In this document: piece by piece, positions 11,411 through 25,489 of the stretch | Layout of the letters: each line of letters begins with the position of its first letter | How positions within the stretch are numbered: the first letter of the stretch is position 1 | DNA from: Leucaena leucocephala | Taxonomy: Eukaryota > Streptophyta > Magnoliopsida > Fabales > Fabaceae | Length of the DNA: 64,000 bases | NCBI GenBank assembly: GCA_037074615.1 | Contig: CM073558.1 | Span: 2,037,501 to 2,101,500 of the forward strand | Reading direction: 5' to 3' | Program-made: the position numbers and the translations under genes | The notes under the pieces: generated by a model | Told to the model about the DNA's origin: nothing | Databases searched by the model: none | Seen by the model: only the letters and a program-made list of their open reading frames with translations

Positions 11411-13234
11411 ACTTTGTTCAGACGATGAAATCAATGGTCGGTTTCAGTTTCGTCAGTCCCAGAAACAGAAGAAAAGGGGTGGAAAAAAAAAACTTACAAT
11501 TGTATGTGCTTAATGTGGATGAGAGATTCCCAGCCATTGTACATTTGGGGAATGGATGGAATAATCTGGTTCTAGCATTGTTATTCACTTAGCTCTATGA
11601 GCAAAGTGTATATATATGGTTTATGTGTCTGTACAAATAGAATCAGATATATCATAATATGCATGTATGAACATCATTTTCTTTATAAATCATTAGTAGT
11701 ATTTTTATGGGCATATTAGTTCTTGTAATTCTGAGTTTCAGTGTTTTGGGTCATTTTTGAATTTATTTTTCATTTTCACAGGCAAAGTTATTTATATTAG
11801 CCTTATTACCAAGTCTTTCGGCGTTTAGATAAGATATTTTCATTTTGTCCTTACCCATGTTTTATAATCCTTTTTATTATATTTTTTTCCCTTATATGCT
11901 AAGTCTACACAAGTTTGACAAAGTTTAAAATTTAGTCAAATTAAAACTTAAAACCCCACTCCTCCCCTCTCCCAACCCCCACCCCGCCCCCCGCGCCGTC
12001 GCGCTCAAGATTTGGACTCAAGCCAAGCTTATATTTTTATTTTTCACAAGGATCCACTTTAATTTAAGAACATGAGAAATTTCAATTATCTAAATCTTTC
12101 TTTTAATTTTATAATTTTATTTGGTTTTATTTAATTTTCTAGTTTTAACATTTTATTACAAATTTACCTTTTATTTCTTAATTCTTAGTTTTATTTATTT
12201 TTAATTCAATTTCACTTTTTTACTTTGATTCCTTAATTTTATCTTGTTATAATTTAATTGTTAAATTGTATCACAAGTTTTAATTTCTTTTATTTAAGAA
12301 GACAAAGAACATTGTGATTTGTGATGCAAGATTCTGATGGTGGTTGCTTCACTGAGAAGCTCTAGCTACAGCTGCAGAATCATTAGCTCTACTATTCTCT
12401 CTATTTTTAATTTATTTCAACTAATAATTTTTTCTTTTATTGATAAAAAATAATGTTTAGCATTTTAATTTAAAAAAATGAAAAACTGAATAATTTTTAA
12501 ATTATCATAAAATTAAAACTACAAATCTAAAATTAAACAAAAAATGTAAAAAAAAATTAAAATTAGCAACAAAAAAAAAAAGAATTTATTTTGGGCTGTT
12601 CCCACCCAAACGAATGGAAGGAAATGAGCAACTTTAGAATTTCAACGAAAGATGGGAATGGTCAAGCTTAGTTCCCCCTTTTGTCACGATTAGAAATGGA
12701 ATTGACCATTTCTTCACTTTGAGATACAAATATGCCATTCGCTAACCACAATAACCACTTCAATCTGTCTTTGTTATTCAAACCATTTTCCCTTCCTTCA
12801 TATTTCTCTTTGTCAAGGTACTCCTTATATCCTTTTCTTTCAAAATCTTATCAGTCAAATCCTTAATCATATCGTTTCTGGCTTTCCCTTTAATTATTGC
12901 ACAAAGGGTGTTTGTTAAATGACCAAGCTGTCATCTTTTCGGACCTTTTCTTCCACGGCTACAATTAATTTACCAAAACTAGTAACCAAGGTTAAGAAAC
13001 GAAAGGCATATTTTTGAGCTAATAAACAAGATTAAATCGGTTGGTAAGATTATAGGCATAAGTTTTCCAGCTGAGACATCACTCATAAATCTTCAAAAAT
13101 GTAGATTATAGGCTTAATGATTGTTCTCTGTTTACACTTTACAACAATGTTTGTAGTTTCTGACCAATTTTTCTCTCATCGTCATCGAAAAGAAAGTCTT
13201 AAATTTTCCTTTCCCTTGTGTGTCATGTCTTAAG
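11411..13234. other. Intergenic between receptor and pyrophosphatase genes
   Basis: This holds the 3' UTR of the receptor gene, a C-rich tract (11954-12006), AT-rich DNA with several short homopolymer runs, and the probable promoter and 5' UTR of the pyrophosphatase from roughly 12.7 kb onward. No coding frame is supported. Confidence 0.6.
11954..12006. repeat. C-rich tract, G-rich on the minus strand
   Basis: A roughly 50-base, almost pure C-run region ending in gccgtcgcgctc stands out inside AT-rich DNA. The minus strand carries several runs of four to six G separated by short spacers, a pattern that can form a G-quadruplex. It lies about 550 bases after the receptor stop codon. Confidence 0.7.
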
Positions 13235-14987
13235 ATGAGTCAGCGAGAACAGAATAATACTGAAGCTACCGTTCCCCGTTTAAATCAAAGGATTCTTTCA
13301 TCTTTGTCAAGAAGATCAGTTGCTGCTCACCCTTGGCATGATCTTGAAATTGGTACTACTTAATGTTGACCATGCTACTCAACCATAGTTGTCTTGTTTA
13401 TTGACACTTAACGTGATGGTTCAAATTATTTCGGTTGTCTATTGCAGGACCTGATGCTCCCAACATTTTCAATTGTGTAAGCCTTCATCTTCTTGAGAAA
13501 CAAATAGTAGTCCAAATTTATGATATGTGCAAAGATTCCAAATTCATGTTAGCAGCCTTGTCAAGTTTTAGGCTGCAGTTTTTAATCAAAATGAAAAGAT
13601 TAAATTTATTGATGAATCTTTCTGCCGTTGAAGTTTGCACTTCTCCATTTGAACATTGAACAGATTACTAAAATTTCAATGTTTACATCAAGTGAAACCG
13701 TGTTCCTTGAAGACTACATTTTGAAATCTTCAAGTTTTGGTGTTTCCGCATGTTGTTGAATGGTTAGTTGCTGCCTGCAGGTTGTGGAGATCACTAAGGG
13801 AAGCAAGGTCAAATATGAACTTGACAAAAAGACTGGAATGATCAAGGTTTGAACCATTTTTGCCTCATTCAATAACCATGACTAAATAACGAAAGTAATA
13901 ATAAAAGTTATTAACGTTCTATTTCCTTCTTATTACTGCTTAGGTTGATCGCATTCTGTATTCATCTGTTGTTTATCCTCACAACTATGGCTTCATTCCT
14001 CGTACTCTTTGTGAAGATAATGATCCACTTGATGTCTTGATCCTTATGCAGGTAACTTCCATACCATTTGAAATTCAAATGTCTTACATAAGAATCATTC
14101 ACTCTTGTTCATTATTTCTAATGAGTAGTTTTAATTTTAAAACACTGTTTGTTTCATGTGTATATAGGAGCCGGTTCTTCCTGGTTGTTTCCTGAGAGCC
14201 AGGGCCATTGGATTGATGCCTATGATTGACCAGGTAGGTATTATTTTTTCCCTTTTTAGCCTAAACAAAACCCACATACAGTTTCCAAGTGTTGGTCATA
14301 AAATATCTAGTGAAATTTCCACCACGTATCATTTCTTTATTGGAGAAGTTCATATATAGCATGTACTTAAATGAACTTCCCTCTTTTTCACTGATTCTTG
14401 TAATAAATAAAGTGATGCCATTGATACAGGGAGAGACCGATGATAAGATTATTGCAGTATGCGCTGATGATCCAGAGTACAAGCACTATAATGACTTCAA
14501 AGAACTTCCACCCCATCGCCTCTCTGAGATAAGGCGCTTCTTTGAAGATTGTATCCTTAAAAGAACCTTAAAAAAAATTGCAGAAGACCTTTTATTGAAT
14601 CTTAAATTCAGGAACTTGTTGCCTAAGATTCTATATATATAAGCTTGATAAGCGTTTCTTGACAAATTGATCAGACAAGAAGAATGAGAATAAGGAGGTA
14701 GCGGTTAATGACTTTTTGCCTCCTTCTACTGCTGTTGAAGCCATCCAGTACTCAATGTTAGTATATCTTGAGAAACTGTTCTCTTACTTTTTTTCTAACC
14801 TCTTTTTTGATTTCTAAAGAAACTAACTGAGAGAGAAAAAACAACTAAAATATCACCAATCATTCCTCTCCCATGTCAATATCACAGGAAAAATGGCACT
14901 ACTTTGCTTCATTACTGTAATTTTTTCACTTTCATTTGGTGCAGGGATCTTTATGCAGAGTATATTCTGCGCTCTTTGAGGCAATAG
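13235..14987 (+). CDS. PPA: Soluble inorganic pyrophosphatase (family I, cytosolic type)
   Basis: Hydrolyses pyrophosphate to two phosphates with Mg2+, pulling biosynthetic reactions forward. Eight exons join in frame: 13235-13352, 13448-13476, 13781-13846, 13944-14051, 14168-14233, 14430-14550, 14675-14756 and 14945-14987. They give 210 residues, close to the usual 210-216 for plant PPa proteins. The metal-binding signature EDNDPLDVLIL falls in exon 4. Other hallmarks are YPHNYGFIPRT, QEPVLPGCFLRARAIGLMPM, ADDPEYKHYNDFKELPPHRL and EIRRFFEDYKKNENKEVAV. No transit peptide is evident, so it is probably cytosolic. The start ATG at 13235 precedes MSQREQNNTEATVPRLNQRI, a normal PPa N terminus. The gene converges on DCL1, with about 1 kb between the stop codons. 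It corresponds in position to Arabidopsis PPa1 (At1g01050) and PPa3 (At2g46860); which paralog it is cannot be told from sequence alone. Confidence 0.95.
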
Positions 14988-15964
14988 ACCATAATGCTAT
15001 TAACCATAAATTATCATAAGCCATAGTTACTTATGGCTTTTTATTTTTGACTTTATAATATATATAATACAGTTAGAGGTATTTAAGTTTTACTTGAGAC
15101 TAAATCTCTCCCCAAATTATATATTATGGGAGACCGTTGTTGATTTTGTTTTGTTAAAATTGTTTTTGTAATTTTTATTGGAATGAAGCAAGTTGTTTGG
15201 TTGGGTAAGCTAAGAAACGACCATCCACTTTTGTGGAAATGTATCTTGTAAAGTACATGTTGATCGAAATATAATACCCTATCGTGAGTTTACTTTATTC
15301 AGTGCATGGTCTAGTATTTTATCAATTTTGATTACTTTCATTGTTGTATGCTTAAATTCTACAATCGAATTCACCGTGGAATAGGTTGAAGCATTCAAAC
15401 CGTGGTTTAACAATTTACATATTTACTTACATTAAATTTTGGGATAACGTTTTGTGCATACTAAAATGTGTTAATATATTTGACGTTGGTAATGACTGAA
15501 ATATTAATTTAGATGTTATCAGTTACTTGATATCACTGTCAACTTTTCTACTTTAAGAATATTAATATATACTATCAGAAGTATAAGCTACACTACTATT
15601 CACAAGGTATTTTGTTATCTTATTTTAAGTGCTCCCAAACAAAGGCTAAATGCCTAAATGTCTCAAGTGGCAATATCTATTGATACTCATTTTGATTAAC
15701 GTTTATCAGATCGTTGCAGGGTCATTCCCCAAGTGCAAAAATGTGCATCTTATAATCCCCAAATGAACTCAGCAAATTCCTCAAGTAAAACATTTTGACA
15801 CATTGGTTAGCAAGTACATATTTTGGTTAATCCTATATGCTCAAGTTCAACTGTTACAATCATTTGGGATATTTTGATCTAAGATTACAATTTTAGGCTT
15901 AGTGCCTAATGTCCAGAAATGATGTTCTAAGGAAGTAGTTTGCAAGTGACAATCAATCTATCGT
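14988..15964. other. Convergent spacer holding the PPA and DCL1 3' ends
   Basis: The pyrophosphatase stop (+) and the DCL1 stop (-) face each other across this stretch. It should contain both 3' UTRs and poly(A) regions. T- and A-rich segments are present, but no poly(A) site can be placed with confidence. No other gene is seen. Confidence 0.7.
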
Positions 15965-18900
15965 TTACGAGTACAATTTATTTAGTAGTTCTAAGAGAAG
16001 AACAGCAGCAGAATCCTTGGCTTTTTTCACGCTTGGCATTGGTTCTCCAATACATTCATCTGTCCATCCTCTATCAGTAGTATTGACACGAACTGCAAAT
16101 GTAAATCTCTTTGCATGTGCTGGACCACCCTCATTCACACACCTAGAGATTTTTCGTGTAGCAAATTACAACAGTTAGTCAAAAGCTCACGCTTCAGCCT
16201 GTAATCAGCAGTTTTAATAATGCGATTGAAAGCGAGTCGTTTCTTACCGGTAGAATGGCATAGGCCAATTTCTCCGCAAACAGATGTCGTTTAATGTTTG
16301 TCTAGTGAATGTCTGGTTTCCATTCTTCTTCTTCTTACCATTTTCATCATCCTTCTCCTTAGTTTTGGTGGCTACCTCCTTCTCCTTCAAAGCAGCAAGG
16401 GCATTTCTGGCAGCTAATTTCTGTGCCATTTTCTTCTGAGGATTTCGAGCAGCCCCCACTTGCACGCCATCGATGAATACTTCGACAGTAGCCAAATTTC
16501 CAATTCGACAGGCTCTATATTCTAAGCCCTCTGCCTGCTGCTGGCATCGTTCTTGTAGCTCCCGCACAGGATGCATTGGCAGAGTCTCAGGAGTCACCAT
16601 AGGATGCAAAAGAGGCTGAAAAACCTGAGAAAATTGCAAGACCAGAAATCATTTTATCTATTAAGTAAAATGAATAGGAAGAGATATGCAGTTTCAAAGA
16701 GCATGTGCTCACCTTCCAAACAACGGAAGTATCTCGACTACTGTCAAGAAAAATGGCACCGGCAATAGATTCAACAATGTCACCAAGGACTTTGGGTGCT
16801 TTGCAATCTCCCAAGCCAAAGGAGTTGAACCCTGGCTTTGACAATTCTTCTTGAACTTCCTTTACAAATTCCGTAATCTGTAGACATATAAAACCAAAAG
16901 CACAACATTAGAATGGCCCCAAGAAAAGTGCTCAACAAGCTCCAGGCATTAAGGAACAATATGACTTAGAACCAGGAAGTCAGCATGAAACCTGTTTTTC
17001 TAGGGCACTGGACCCATGTCGAAGATGAATATGTAGACTGTGTTTAACAGCCACACGCGCAAAGTTTTCATTGTTTACAGCAGCAGCTCGGAGGTCAGTC
17101 AAACGTCCTGGTGGCAGATCTGTGTAAGTGAAAAACAAGTGCCTAGTAATGAGATGATCCAAGACAGCATCACCAACAAACTCCAACCGCTGATAACAGG
17201 ATACTCCGGAGGATGGTCTTGATGCATGAGTTATTGCTTCTACAAGCAGCCCCTTGTCTCTAAAATTGATATTCAAAACACCTTCCAAAGCATCAAAGTT
17301 AACACTCCTAAGTATGCTCTCAGGAACAGTATTTGCCTTCCTCGCACACTCCATCTTATCAGGATCAAACTCTATCTGAATGCCGATCCATTTCATAAGA
17401 TGATTCGCAGCATTCTTCCCACCTTCAACATAATACACCCCAATCAGAGCTTCTACAACATCTGCAAGTGTCTTGCTGGATAGGACTCTATAAGCACTTG
17501 AATCGCTCTCAAGCTCACCATCTTCCATTTCATCATCCTCGAATCCATCAGAAAGGTGACTCATCTTCTCCGTCTTTGGACTCAACCCCTCCTGATCAAA
17601 TAAAGATGACTCCCCATCCCTGGTATCCTCATCAAATACAGGCAGCACCCCTGGAGCTGCCCATCTGGATGGAGCAAAGCGATCTGCTTGAATGTATGAT
17701 TGAAGTCCTTTGCTCAATGCATACTGATATAATATCATGTTACTGACCATTTGTTGCCTCATCCTAGTAAGCTGGCCTTCATGTTTCTGTGGGTATTTGA
17801 GGAAAAGAAATCTACTAACAACCCATTTGAGATATGCATCTCCTAGAAGCTCTGCTCTTTCATAGCAGAATGTCTCCTGACAGGAGGCAGCAGTCAAGGC
17901 CTCCAATATCTGCGCAATGAGAAAGCATGGGTTAACTGCAGAAACTAGAACCACGACAAATTGACTACATTGAGCAGAAACATCATTACCTTGGAAGACT
18001 GGACAGGATAATTTATCATATTCTTGAGTTGAATTGCCAGAAGCATACTTTCGACCCTCCTCATTATTGAAGGCAGCCTCTGTGCCCCACGAACAAGTGA
18101 TCCAGGCAGGGGGTGCATAAGGCATAGCTCAGGAGGAAGAAAGACATAATAAGTTTTGTCATGAGCCTCTTCAGATTCGATTTCATCTGCTACGAAGGCA
18201 AGATGTAATAAATATAATTTAGACACTTGCCAGGTTTACAAGTTCAGTATAGGAATAAGGAGAGCATACTTTCACTGTGTTCAAATCGAGGGGATAAAAG
18301 ATTCTTGCAGTATGATACACCCCGTCCTCTTATAAGAGGTTGCTGCTTGTAAATTAAATCAACACCATACCTACATATAGCAATAAAAAAAAGGATCAGT
18401 TACCATGTGCACCCTCCACTGTGCAAGAAGATACAAAAAGTTCCTCTGGTACGGAAGGATTCATAAGCTATCATTGCCTAATGCCAGACAATATTGGCCC
18501 TCACTTCAAAGGTGAAAAAAGCATATTCCGTCCCCAATTAAGAGTAGCTCCCTGTTCTTCATGCACAATATCGCAGGTCCAACATGGCTGACACGTTATG
18601 GTTAACCAATTTCAAGACAGAAAAAAGAGGTTTGACTAGGGGGCAGTAACAAAACCTTTAAACATGAAAACTAGAAGAAAATAATACCACCTAAAAAAGA
18701 ATACATATCTTACTTTTGTTTGTAGTAGTCAGCATACGAACTGTACTCCAGAGGACCAAGATAGCCTTCTTTCCTAGGAAAAGAGTTCTCTGCAGTCATA
18801 TCATAGCGTATAGAATCAACATAAAACCTCTTTCCCGAGTGAGCAGCTGTAACTATCCTCCCTATCAGATCCTCCGCGTTAGTACAGGTATCTGCCATCA

Positions 18901-21900
18901 CCAATTTCCCTTGAGCAGTCTTATTAATATGTTTTTGCATTTGCACGGCTTGCCGATTAGGAACCAATCCTGAAGCTTTTACTATATCAAACTGTGCAAC
19001 AGCTCCTCTGATCCCATAGGTTGGGTGTGGTTTTTGCCCAAACGCCATGCCATGACGCAATTTCCCAAATCCATATTCCCTTCTATCTCCACCTAAAGTT
19101 CGCTCATTTGTGCCAAGATAAACATCTGGTCGAGCCTTCTGAAGTGGAGTTTTCCATGCATCTGTTTCAATTACTGTCTCAACCAAATGCCAGTCAATCT
19201 GGTTCATAGGATCTAAAGGCTTATCGCTAACCATTGGAACAAATAAATATGCTTTTGCAGAATCCCAAGGAGTAGTGGAAGGTTCAACATCCACATCCAG
19301 GACAATGCTCATTAACCTTACATGAAAGCTTTTTAAGGATGCCAACTGCATGCAAAAGAGAAAAGGTAACAATTTGTCATCAGCAATAATTCCAACAGTT
19401 GGAGACATCTAATACAACCATACACGATAGTTAATCTAGGCACCTGACTCTCAGTAATATCTATTGACCCTCTAAAGACAAGGGATGCCTTTGTAGTCAT
19501 GGTCCGTGCGATAAATAGATCCATCGACATCGATAACACCTGCAAAAAACAAAGGAGCAAAAAAGTTTTAAAATACTCATATATGGACAGGATTGTTACA
19601 TGCAAACAAGAATTACTACCTCTGCATCCAGCTCATTGCCAAAAATTACTGCAAAATCTGAAACTTGAGTCAAGAATGGATCCTTTGAATAGCCTATGTT
19701 TTCACTCATAACAGCATACATATAAAGATGAAGCACTTTGGAATAGCTGCAAGCATCTTTTCCAGATAAGATCCATTCTCCCTGAAAATCCAGATAGAGA
19801 TAAGCAAAAAATAAATTTGGGAAGAAGAGCAATAAACTCAAGGACCACTTCATCTAAAAAGCTGAAGTTGTTTGGAGAAGGGCAAGTGTTGAACTTCCAG
19901 CTTAGTTAAGGAAGATCTAATATCATGTCAAGGATCACTTAATCTGAAGTGCTTGATCTGTTAGCAGAAATCCTATGATTAATCTTATCAATAATACTCA
20001 ACACTACACAACCCTCCCATGAAAGTTGGCACCACGTAAAAATCAGACCTTGACATCTGAAAGGGACCAAATTAGTATGGGATGCCTAAATTCCAAGTTG
20101 AGTAGTGTGAACTACTCCATCGGTTACTTATGCTCTGATGCCATCCAACGTATATCCAGGTTTACAAAATAACAGCATAGACTAAGTGATTTGTAGGGCA
20201 AACGAACCTTTAGTACGTCCGCAACACCTTCAGGATAAAACTCTCTATGTCTAGCAGTGCCTGGAAGTGGATCTCCTTCATCATTTTGCTCATCCTTTTC
20301 TCTTTCTTCTCCACTTCCTTTGTCAGGCAACAGCATGTCAGTGAACGCACCCATCTCATGCAGCTTCTTGCAAGCAGCTAGACAAACAGCCTGTAAAAGA
20401 AGGGAATGATAACCAATGCTTCTTGTGTAAAGATGACTAAAATTCATTCTAACTATGATCAAAATGATGTCAAACCTGTTGAGCAAGGCGCATTGAACTG
20501 CATATGGGACCCTCAAGATTTTCGAATGGTGCATTACATGGCAATTGAAGCTTGCAAGAATATTCAGCGGGACCTCCTGTTTTTTCATGCTTCTCCATTA
20601 TAAACTCAGGACGGAGAATTGAATATCTGGATACGTGCACCAGAATCCAAAATTGACATTCAGAGGTACAAAAATATCTAGTAATGCAAATAATCAATGT
20701 CAAGCAGAAAGTAAGCACCTGTCACTAGGTAGCTGAGAGCAGTAGAAGTGGATAAGACCAACGGCAGAATTTAAGCTCACAACTGCACCAGTTGACTCCA
20801 CCTGGTAAACAGATCCTGGTCTTGTATCTACTGAAATCAACCTTGAAGTGTCTTTAAGATGACTTAGGTCTGTTCTCTCTATTGCTTCTCTCCGCAAAGT
20901 CTCCTCACTATCCCTGGCATTCTTTAGAAATGCTTCATGCGACAGGTTTCCCCTATATACAGGAAAGAAGGAAAAAACAAAAGGATTGAGAGCAGTTGGG
21001 AGGAGGCAACTCAGGACCCATTGTTGTTTGTCACATCATAAAGATGATCAAGGTTTAAAAAAAATGCAGGGAGGAGAGGCATAAACTCCTAAAACAGTAT
21101 TTCCATTTTCATTGTATATTAATGATGGCAACTGCAAAAACACATCACGGTTTAACCAAATTAAAAAAAAAAAAAGCAAAAGATGTTTATTTCCTCAGAT
21201 AGAAAAAAATATTTAAAAAGTTCCCAAGGGGGGCTGTAACTTCTTACCACCTACAGCAGTTACAGGAAATAATCGAACCTTCAATTTTATTAATAAAAGC
21301 AAATGATACTCTATTGGTAGCTCATGGGTTTAACAACATAGAGACAAGCAGGAAGAGTAATAATTTGAGGAGGAAAGTAACTAACAGAAGCCAAAAACAA
21401 TGTGTTTCTCATCAGAATTCAGTTCTATCAGGCTCATTAGAATACCCAAAATCATAGTCAATCAACAACATGAAAAAGAGAAAATGCCAAGAGTCAATCA
21501 AATCATAAATAATACCTCTCAACCATCAAGATATAATCAGACCCAGGCTTTCTGGCACGACCTCTAGATTGAATGTATGCCAAAACAGTCTTTGCAAGGT
21601 CAAAGCGGATAACAACATTGCATTGCCTTATATCAAGTCCTTCTTCAGCAACACTAGTAGCAACTAACAACGTAACCTACAAATAGGTGCCAGCGTTAGA
21701 TGGAAAGAACAATAAATTATCTTAACTCTCATAAGGAACTGATTGAGAAGACATGCAGCCATTAAAAGCAAGATTTTACTCGTCCATCACGGAACCTAGC
21801 AATTGTATCCTGCATTTGTGAGGTCCTCATTTCCTGACTATTGTTGTGGCCAATCAAGCTCGCACACTTAACAAAACCCAGAGATGGAAGCTCTGCAAAA

Positions 21901-24900
21901 ACCTGCAAGGTTCAAAGACAGTGGATTAGTGGGATCATGATCAACTGAATAAACCAAGATGAACTATAAAAGAGGTGTATATATTTTATTTTACCTTGGG
22001 TAGAACTAAAGCAGACACAACACGCTCAACAAAGATGATTGCACGAAAGTCTTCTGTATGCTGATACTTGAGAAGTATTTTTATCAGAGCCTGAACCTTA
22101 GGGGTCACCTTGCCATCCGCCACAGCAGCTCCAATAATGACATCCACATGCTCCCCTCCAGAGACAACTACAAGGGTACCACCTTAAGTAAAACGCCAAA
22201 CTAAATTCCATCTTCCACATTGGTATTCAAATAGGTGATAGGTATTACAAAAATCAAGAATACGTATTGCGGAAAATCATGATTTTGCTGAGTTATACTT
22301 ACAATCACAGAGCACGTTTGAGCTCTTAGATAATTAGAATTCATTTTGAAAATGAAAAGCAAGACTGATAAGTAACATTATGCCCTTCATGTTCAAGCAC
22401 AAATGTCAAAGCAAAGACTCAGGCTCCCCATCATAATAATTTATTATGTCAAACATTAATTTATCATGTCAAACATTCTCACAGATTAGTCCAATAGCTT
22501 TTTTATCAAAATGTTTACATACTCAAGTAACAAGAGAAGGAACTTCTCAAAATTTCAACAGTCAATCTCACCATGACTGTCTGGAAGCTCTCCTTCCTCA
22601 ATATCATCAGCTTCAGAACCACCCTGTGCCATACGACATTCTGAGTCAGAAACTCCAGCATTTTTGTCAGACACTGCACCCTCTAACAGTTGACATTGTA
22701 GAAGAGACACGAGTTTATTCAGATAGGATTCCTGAAACTTGACATCAAGTTGGTAGTTTGCCCTCTCATCATTTTGCAAAGCTGATAGAAAAGAATGTGC
22801 AACCTGTAAAAGAAATATAAATTATAAAGAAATCCAGGAAATCAATGACTAATCATTATCCTTGCAACAGAACTCACCTTATAAGCACACCACTGACCCA
22901 GCTCACCAAGTGCATAATTGATAGCTCTCAATTTCTGAATTAGGTTTGCAGCTCCATCGCTTTCTGTTCTTTCAGAAACACCATATACTTGACGGAGCTC
23001 TTCTTTAGCTCCTGCATCCCTAGCTCCCATGAACTGCCATTTACTTCTTCTTGAACTTGACTTTGCAGCTTCTTCAACTTCAACTTCCATTTGCTTTATC
23101 TGCTCATGAAGATAACACAAGCTAGCTGCTTTGTCATACTCCACCACAACTTCAGAAGGCATCGGTACATGCTTCTCCAGCTCCTTACGATCAGTAATGG
23201 TACAAACTACAGAATCTAGCTTACTTTCAAGATTCCTTATTTTTATTGCACAATCCACTTGGCTTGATACACCTGAATATGCCATAATCAGGAGCAATGT
23301 TGACTTATGAATTCAGAGAAAAGTATTGTGTTCTCTAAAGAAGGTAAGCCTTGTAGACTTGCAGCTTTCTGGTTAGTGTGCTATGCACTAAACTGCAAGA
23401 TTGCAAGTTCGAAGAGGCAAAAGACCAAATAGGGACCAACAAATAAGAAGATGCATAATTAAATAAGAAATTCCTCCCTCAAAAAACTAATGACAGCATG
23501 AAAACCCATATTAAGAGTACCTTTCAAGTTAACAGGAGAAGCAGTCATTCCAAAAACAGATGGTCTCTTCTCTTTGGGTGTCATATGATAGAACTCAGAC
23601 ATCACCAGTGAATAAGGGTGTTTCTTCACAGCATGATGGCACTCATCCAGAATCAGGAGATTGATTGTTTCCATTTTTATTATGCTGTGCCTCAGAATGT
23701 TCAAAAGAATTTGAGCTGTCATGACTAGAACCTGAAGCAAGAATAGCCAACTGGGTAATGGCAGCATACACACACAAAGCTAAGGAATAACACAAGAAAT
23801 TGAGATAAGATAAAACTAAATGGCCAGCTAATCTTATGACAAAACAAATCGTCTGAACAAAATTCAGAGTCAAAACAACACAAATAATAATGACAAAAAA
23901 TCTACCAGATAAAGCGCTATGGAAATAAGGTAAATCTTGGAATTTGAGCAAGGAAAAAAGCTTTAAGTACAAATTTAGCCAACTGTAGAGATAAATGTAG
24001 ATTAATTAAAGAAAACTCTGAGGAAAATTCGCAAAATTGGAGCTTAAGTGGAATGTTATGCTGTACAGAATAAAGAGACCCTGGTGAACAAACTGAAACC
24101 CTAATTAATAAAAGAAAATACGAAGTACCAGAAGGCATAGGCTAGCATATCTCCAACTGAATTTCAAAGCATACCTGTTTTGTTTCAAATTCACGTTGCC
24201 ACCTTCGAGCATCCCAGAAGTCCTGCCCCATTTCTCCACAGTAGTGACCCACTTGGCAGCCAGTTCGCTCTCGAATTACTTCTGCTTGCTGAAATTAGAC
24301 CAAGCACCAAAGCTAAATCAACTTCTACAGCAATATTTGTCTCTTCAAAGAATAAATTTACAATTTTAATTTTAATTTTAATGTCTCAAATTTATATTAC
24401 CTGATAAACAAGCGGTACTTTGGGAACTAAAAATACTGCAAGCATTTTTTTATTCTGCTTTTGTAAACTCTCATGAATACTTTTCATGAGAAGAACAGCA
24501 ATGAGGGTCTTCCCTGCCCCAGTTTCAAGAAAAGCTATAGTATTTCTCTGCTTTGCCTGCTCAAGAACATCTAACTGGTACTTTCTAGCTTTTTCCTCAG
24601 GAACTCTCTCCTTTGGCTCCTCAGTTTTAGTCTCAATCTTTCCAGTGCATTCTTGTCTAGTGTCATTAGCAACCTTACCTTCTCGATATCGATCAGCTTC
24701 CCAAGTGCCATAGCGAAAGACCATGTCATTGGAACCTGACTTATCCCTCTCCCAGTAACCCTTTTCTCTATCCCTCCAGTCCCTGTCTCTAACATCTCTC
24801 CTACCACAACCATTGAAATTTTCTCTTCTCCTCACACTATCTTTTTCCTTCCTATCAACCTCATCCCACTCCCGGGGCCTCTTTCTATTAGGACACCTCT

Positions 24901-25489
24901 CCCTCTCCTTGGGTTGGTAATTCCCTCTGCCCGGATAAAGCCTCTCATTCTTATAACCGCCGAGCCGAGCCCTCTTGCCAAATCTTTCTTCACCATCCAC
25001 ATGATGCTCCCTAGATAGATCACCACCTCCATTTTCCTTAGAATCACCCAAAGTTCTCGCTTCTTCATTGACATTAGATACTTTATACCCATTACTTTCA
25101 GCTTCTGAATGCTCCCACACTTCAACAGCACGACCATGTTTTTCACCAGCAAACCCATTCTTCCCAATATTATCTTTCTGATCGGAGATTTCAGCTTGCA
25201 GTGCCAACGCAAAATCTTGGTTTCCATTTTCAGTTTCAGTGGCCACAGGGAGGCCACTGCCGTTCTTAATACTGTCAAGAATGCTATCAATGCCACCGAA
25301 GAAATCGTTAACCAGTCCGTCCTGTATCAGATTGTTATCGACCTGTTCTGAGACTATGGACCCATCATCGAAATGAATGAGATCGCAGGAAATGTCCTCA
25401 CAAGCGTCCAGCCAGTACGAGGGAGAGGAGCGAGTTACTTCTTGGCCATCGTCAATTGCCCCCGAATCCCTAATATCTCCATCCTCCAT
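15965..25489 (-). CDS. DCL1: DICER-LIKE 1, microRNA-processing ribonuclease III
   Basis: DCL1 cuts pri- and pre-miRNAs to about 21-nt duplexes in nuclear dicing bodies. Twenty exons join in frame to 1963 residues: 25489-24401, 24288-24175, 23731-23521, 23272-22878, 22803-22572, 22167-21995, 21902-21780, 21676-21516, 20952-20719, 20626-20476, 20390-20208, 19781-19620, 19539-19444, 19345-18714, 18370-18270, 18186-17990, 17909-16992, 16877-16713, 16624-16248 and 16142-15965. Domain order: acidic/basic N terminus with KRAR and RKRPRE nuclear-type signals; helicase with ETGAGKT (322-328) and DECH (430-433); helicase C with QSRGRARKPGSDYI; Dicer dimerisation domain; PAZ (about 1180-1310); RNase IIIa ERAELLGDAYLK (from 1435); RNase IIIb QRLEFVGDAVLD (from 1658); and two C-terminal dsRNA-binding domains. 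Catalytic acidic residues in both RNase III signatures are intact. The start MEDGD at 25489 is the first in-frame ATG giving a DCL1-like N terminus. Length and exon count match Arabidopsis DCL1. Confidence 0.97.
19530..19631 (-). promoter_or_regulatory. miR162 target site split across a DCL1 exon junction
   Basis: Exon 12 ends CTGGATGCAGAG (19631-19620) and exon 13 begins GTGTTATCGA (19539-19530). Joined, they give a site nearly complementary to miR162, with a mismatch or bulge near the centre-right as in Arabidopsis DCL1. The site exists only in spliced RNA. Its established role is negative feedback: miR162 guides cleavage of DCL1 mRNA. Confidence 0.9.

Noticed and set aside
16571..17746. 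Several plus-strand open frames across the 3' half of DCL1
   Set aside because: They are antisense to long DCL1 coding exons, whose frame, motifs and splice sites are unambiguous.
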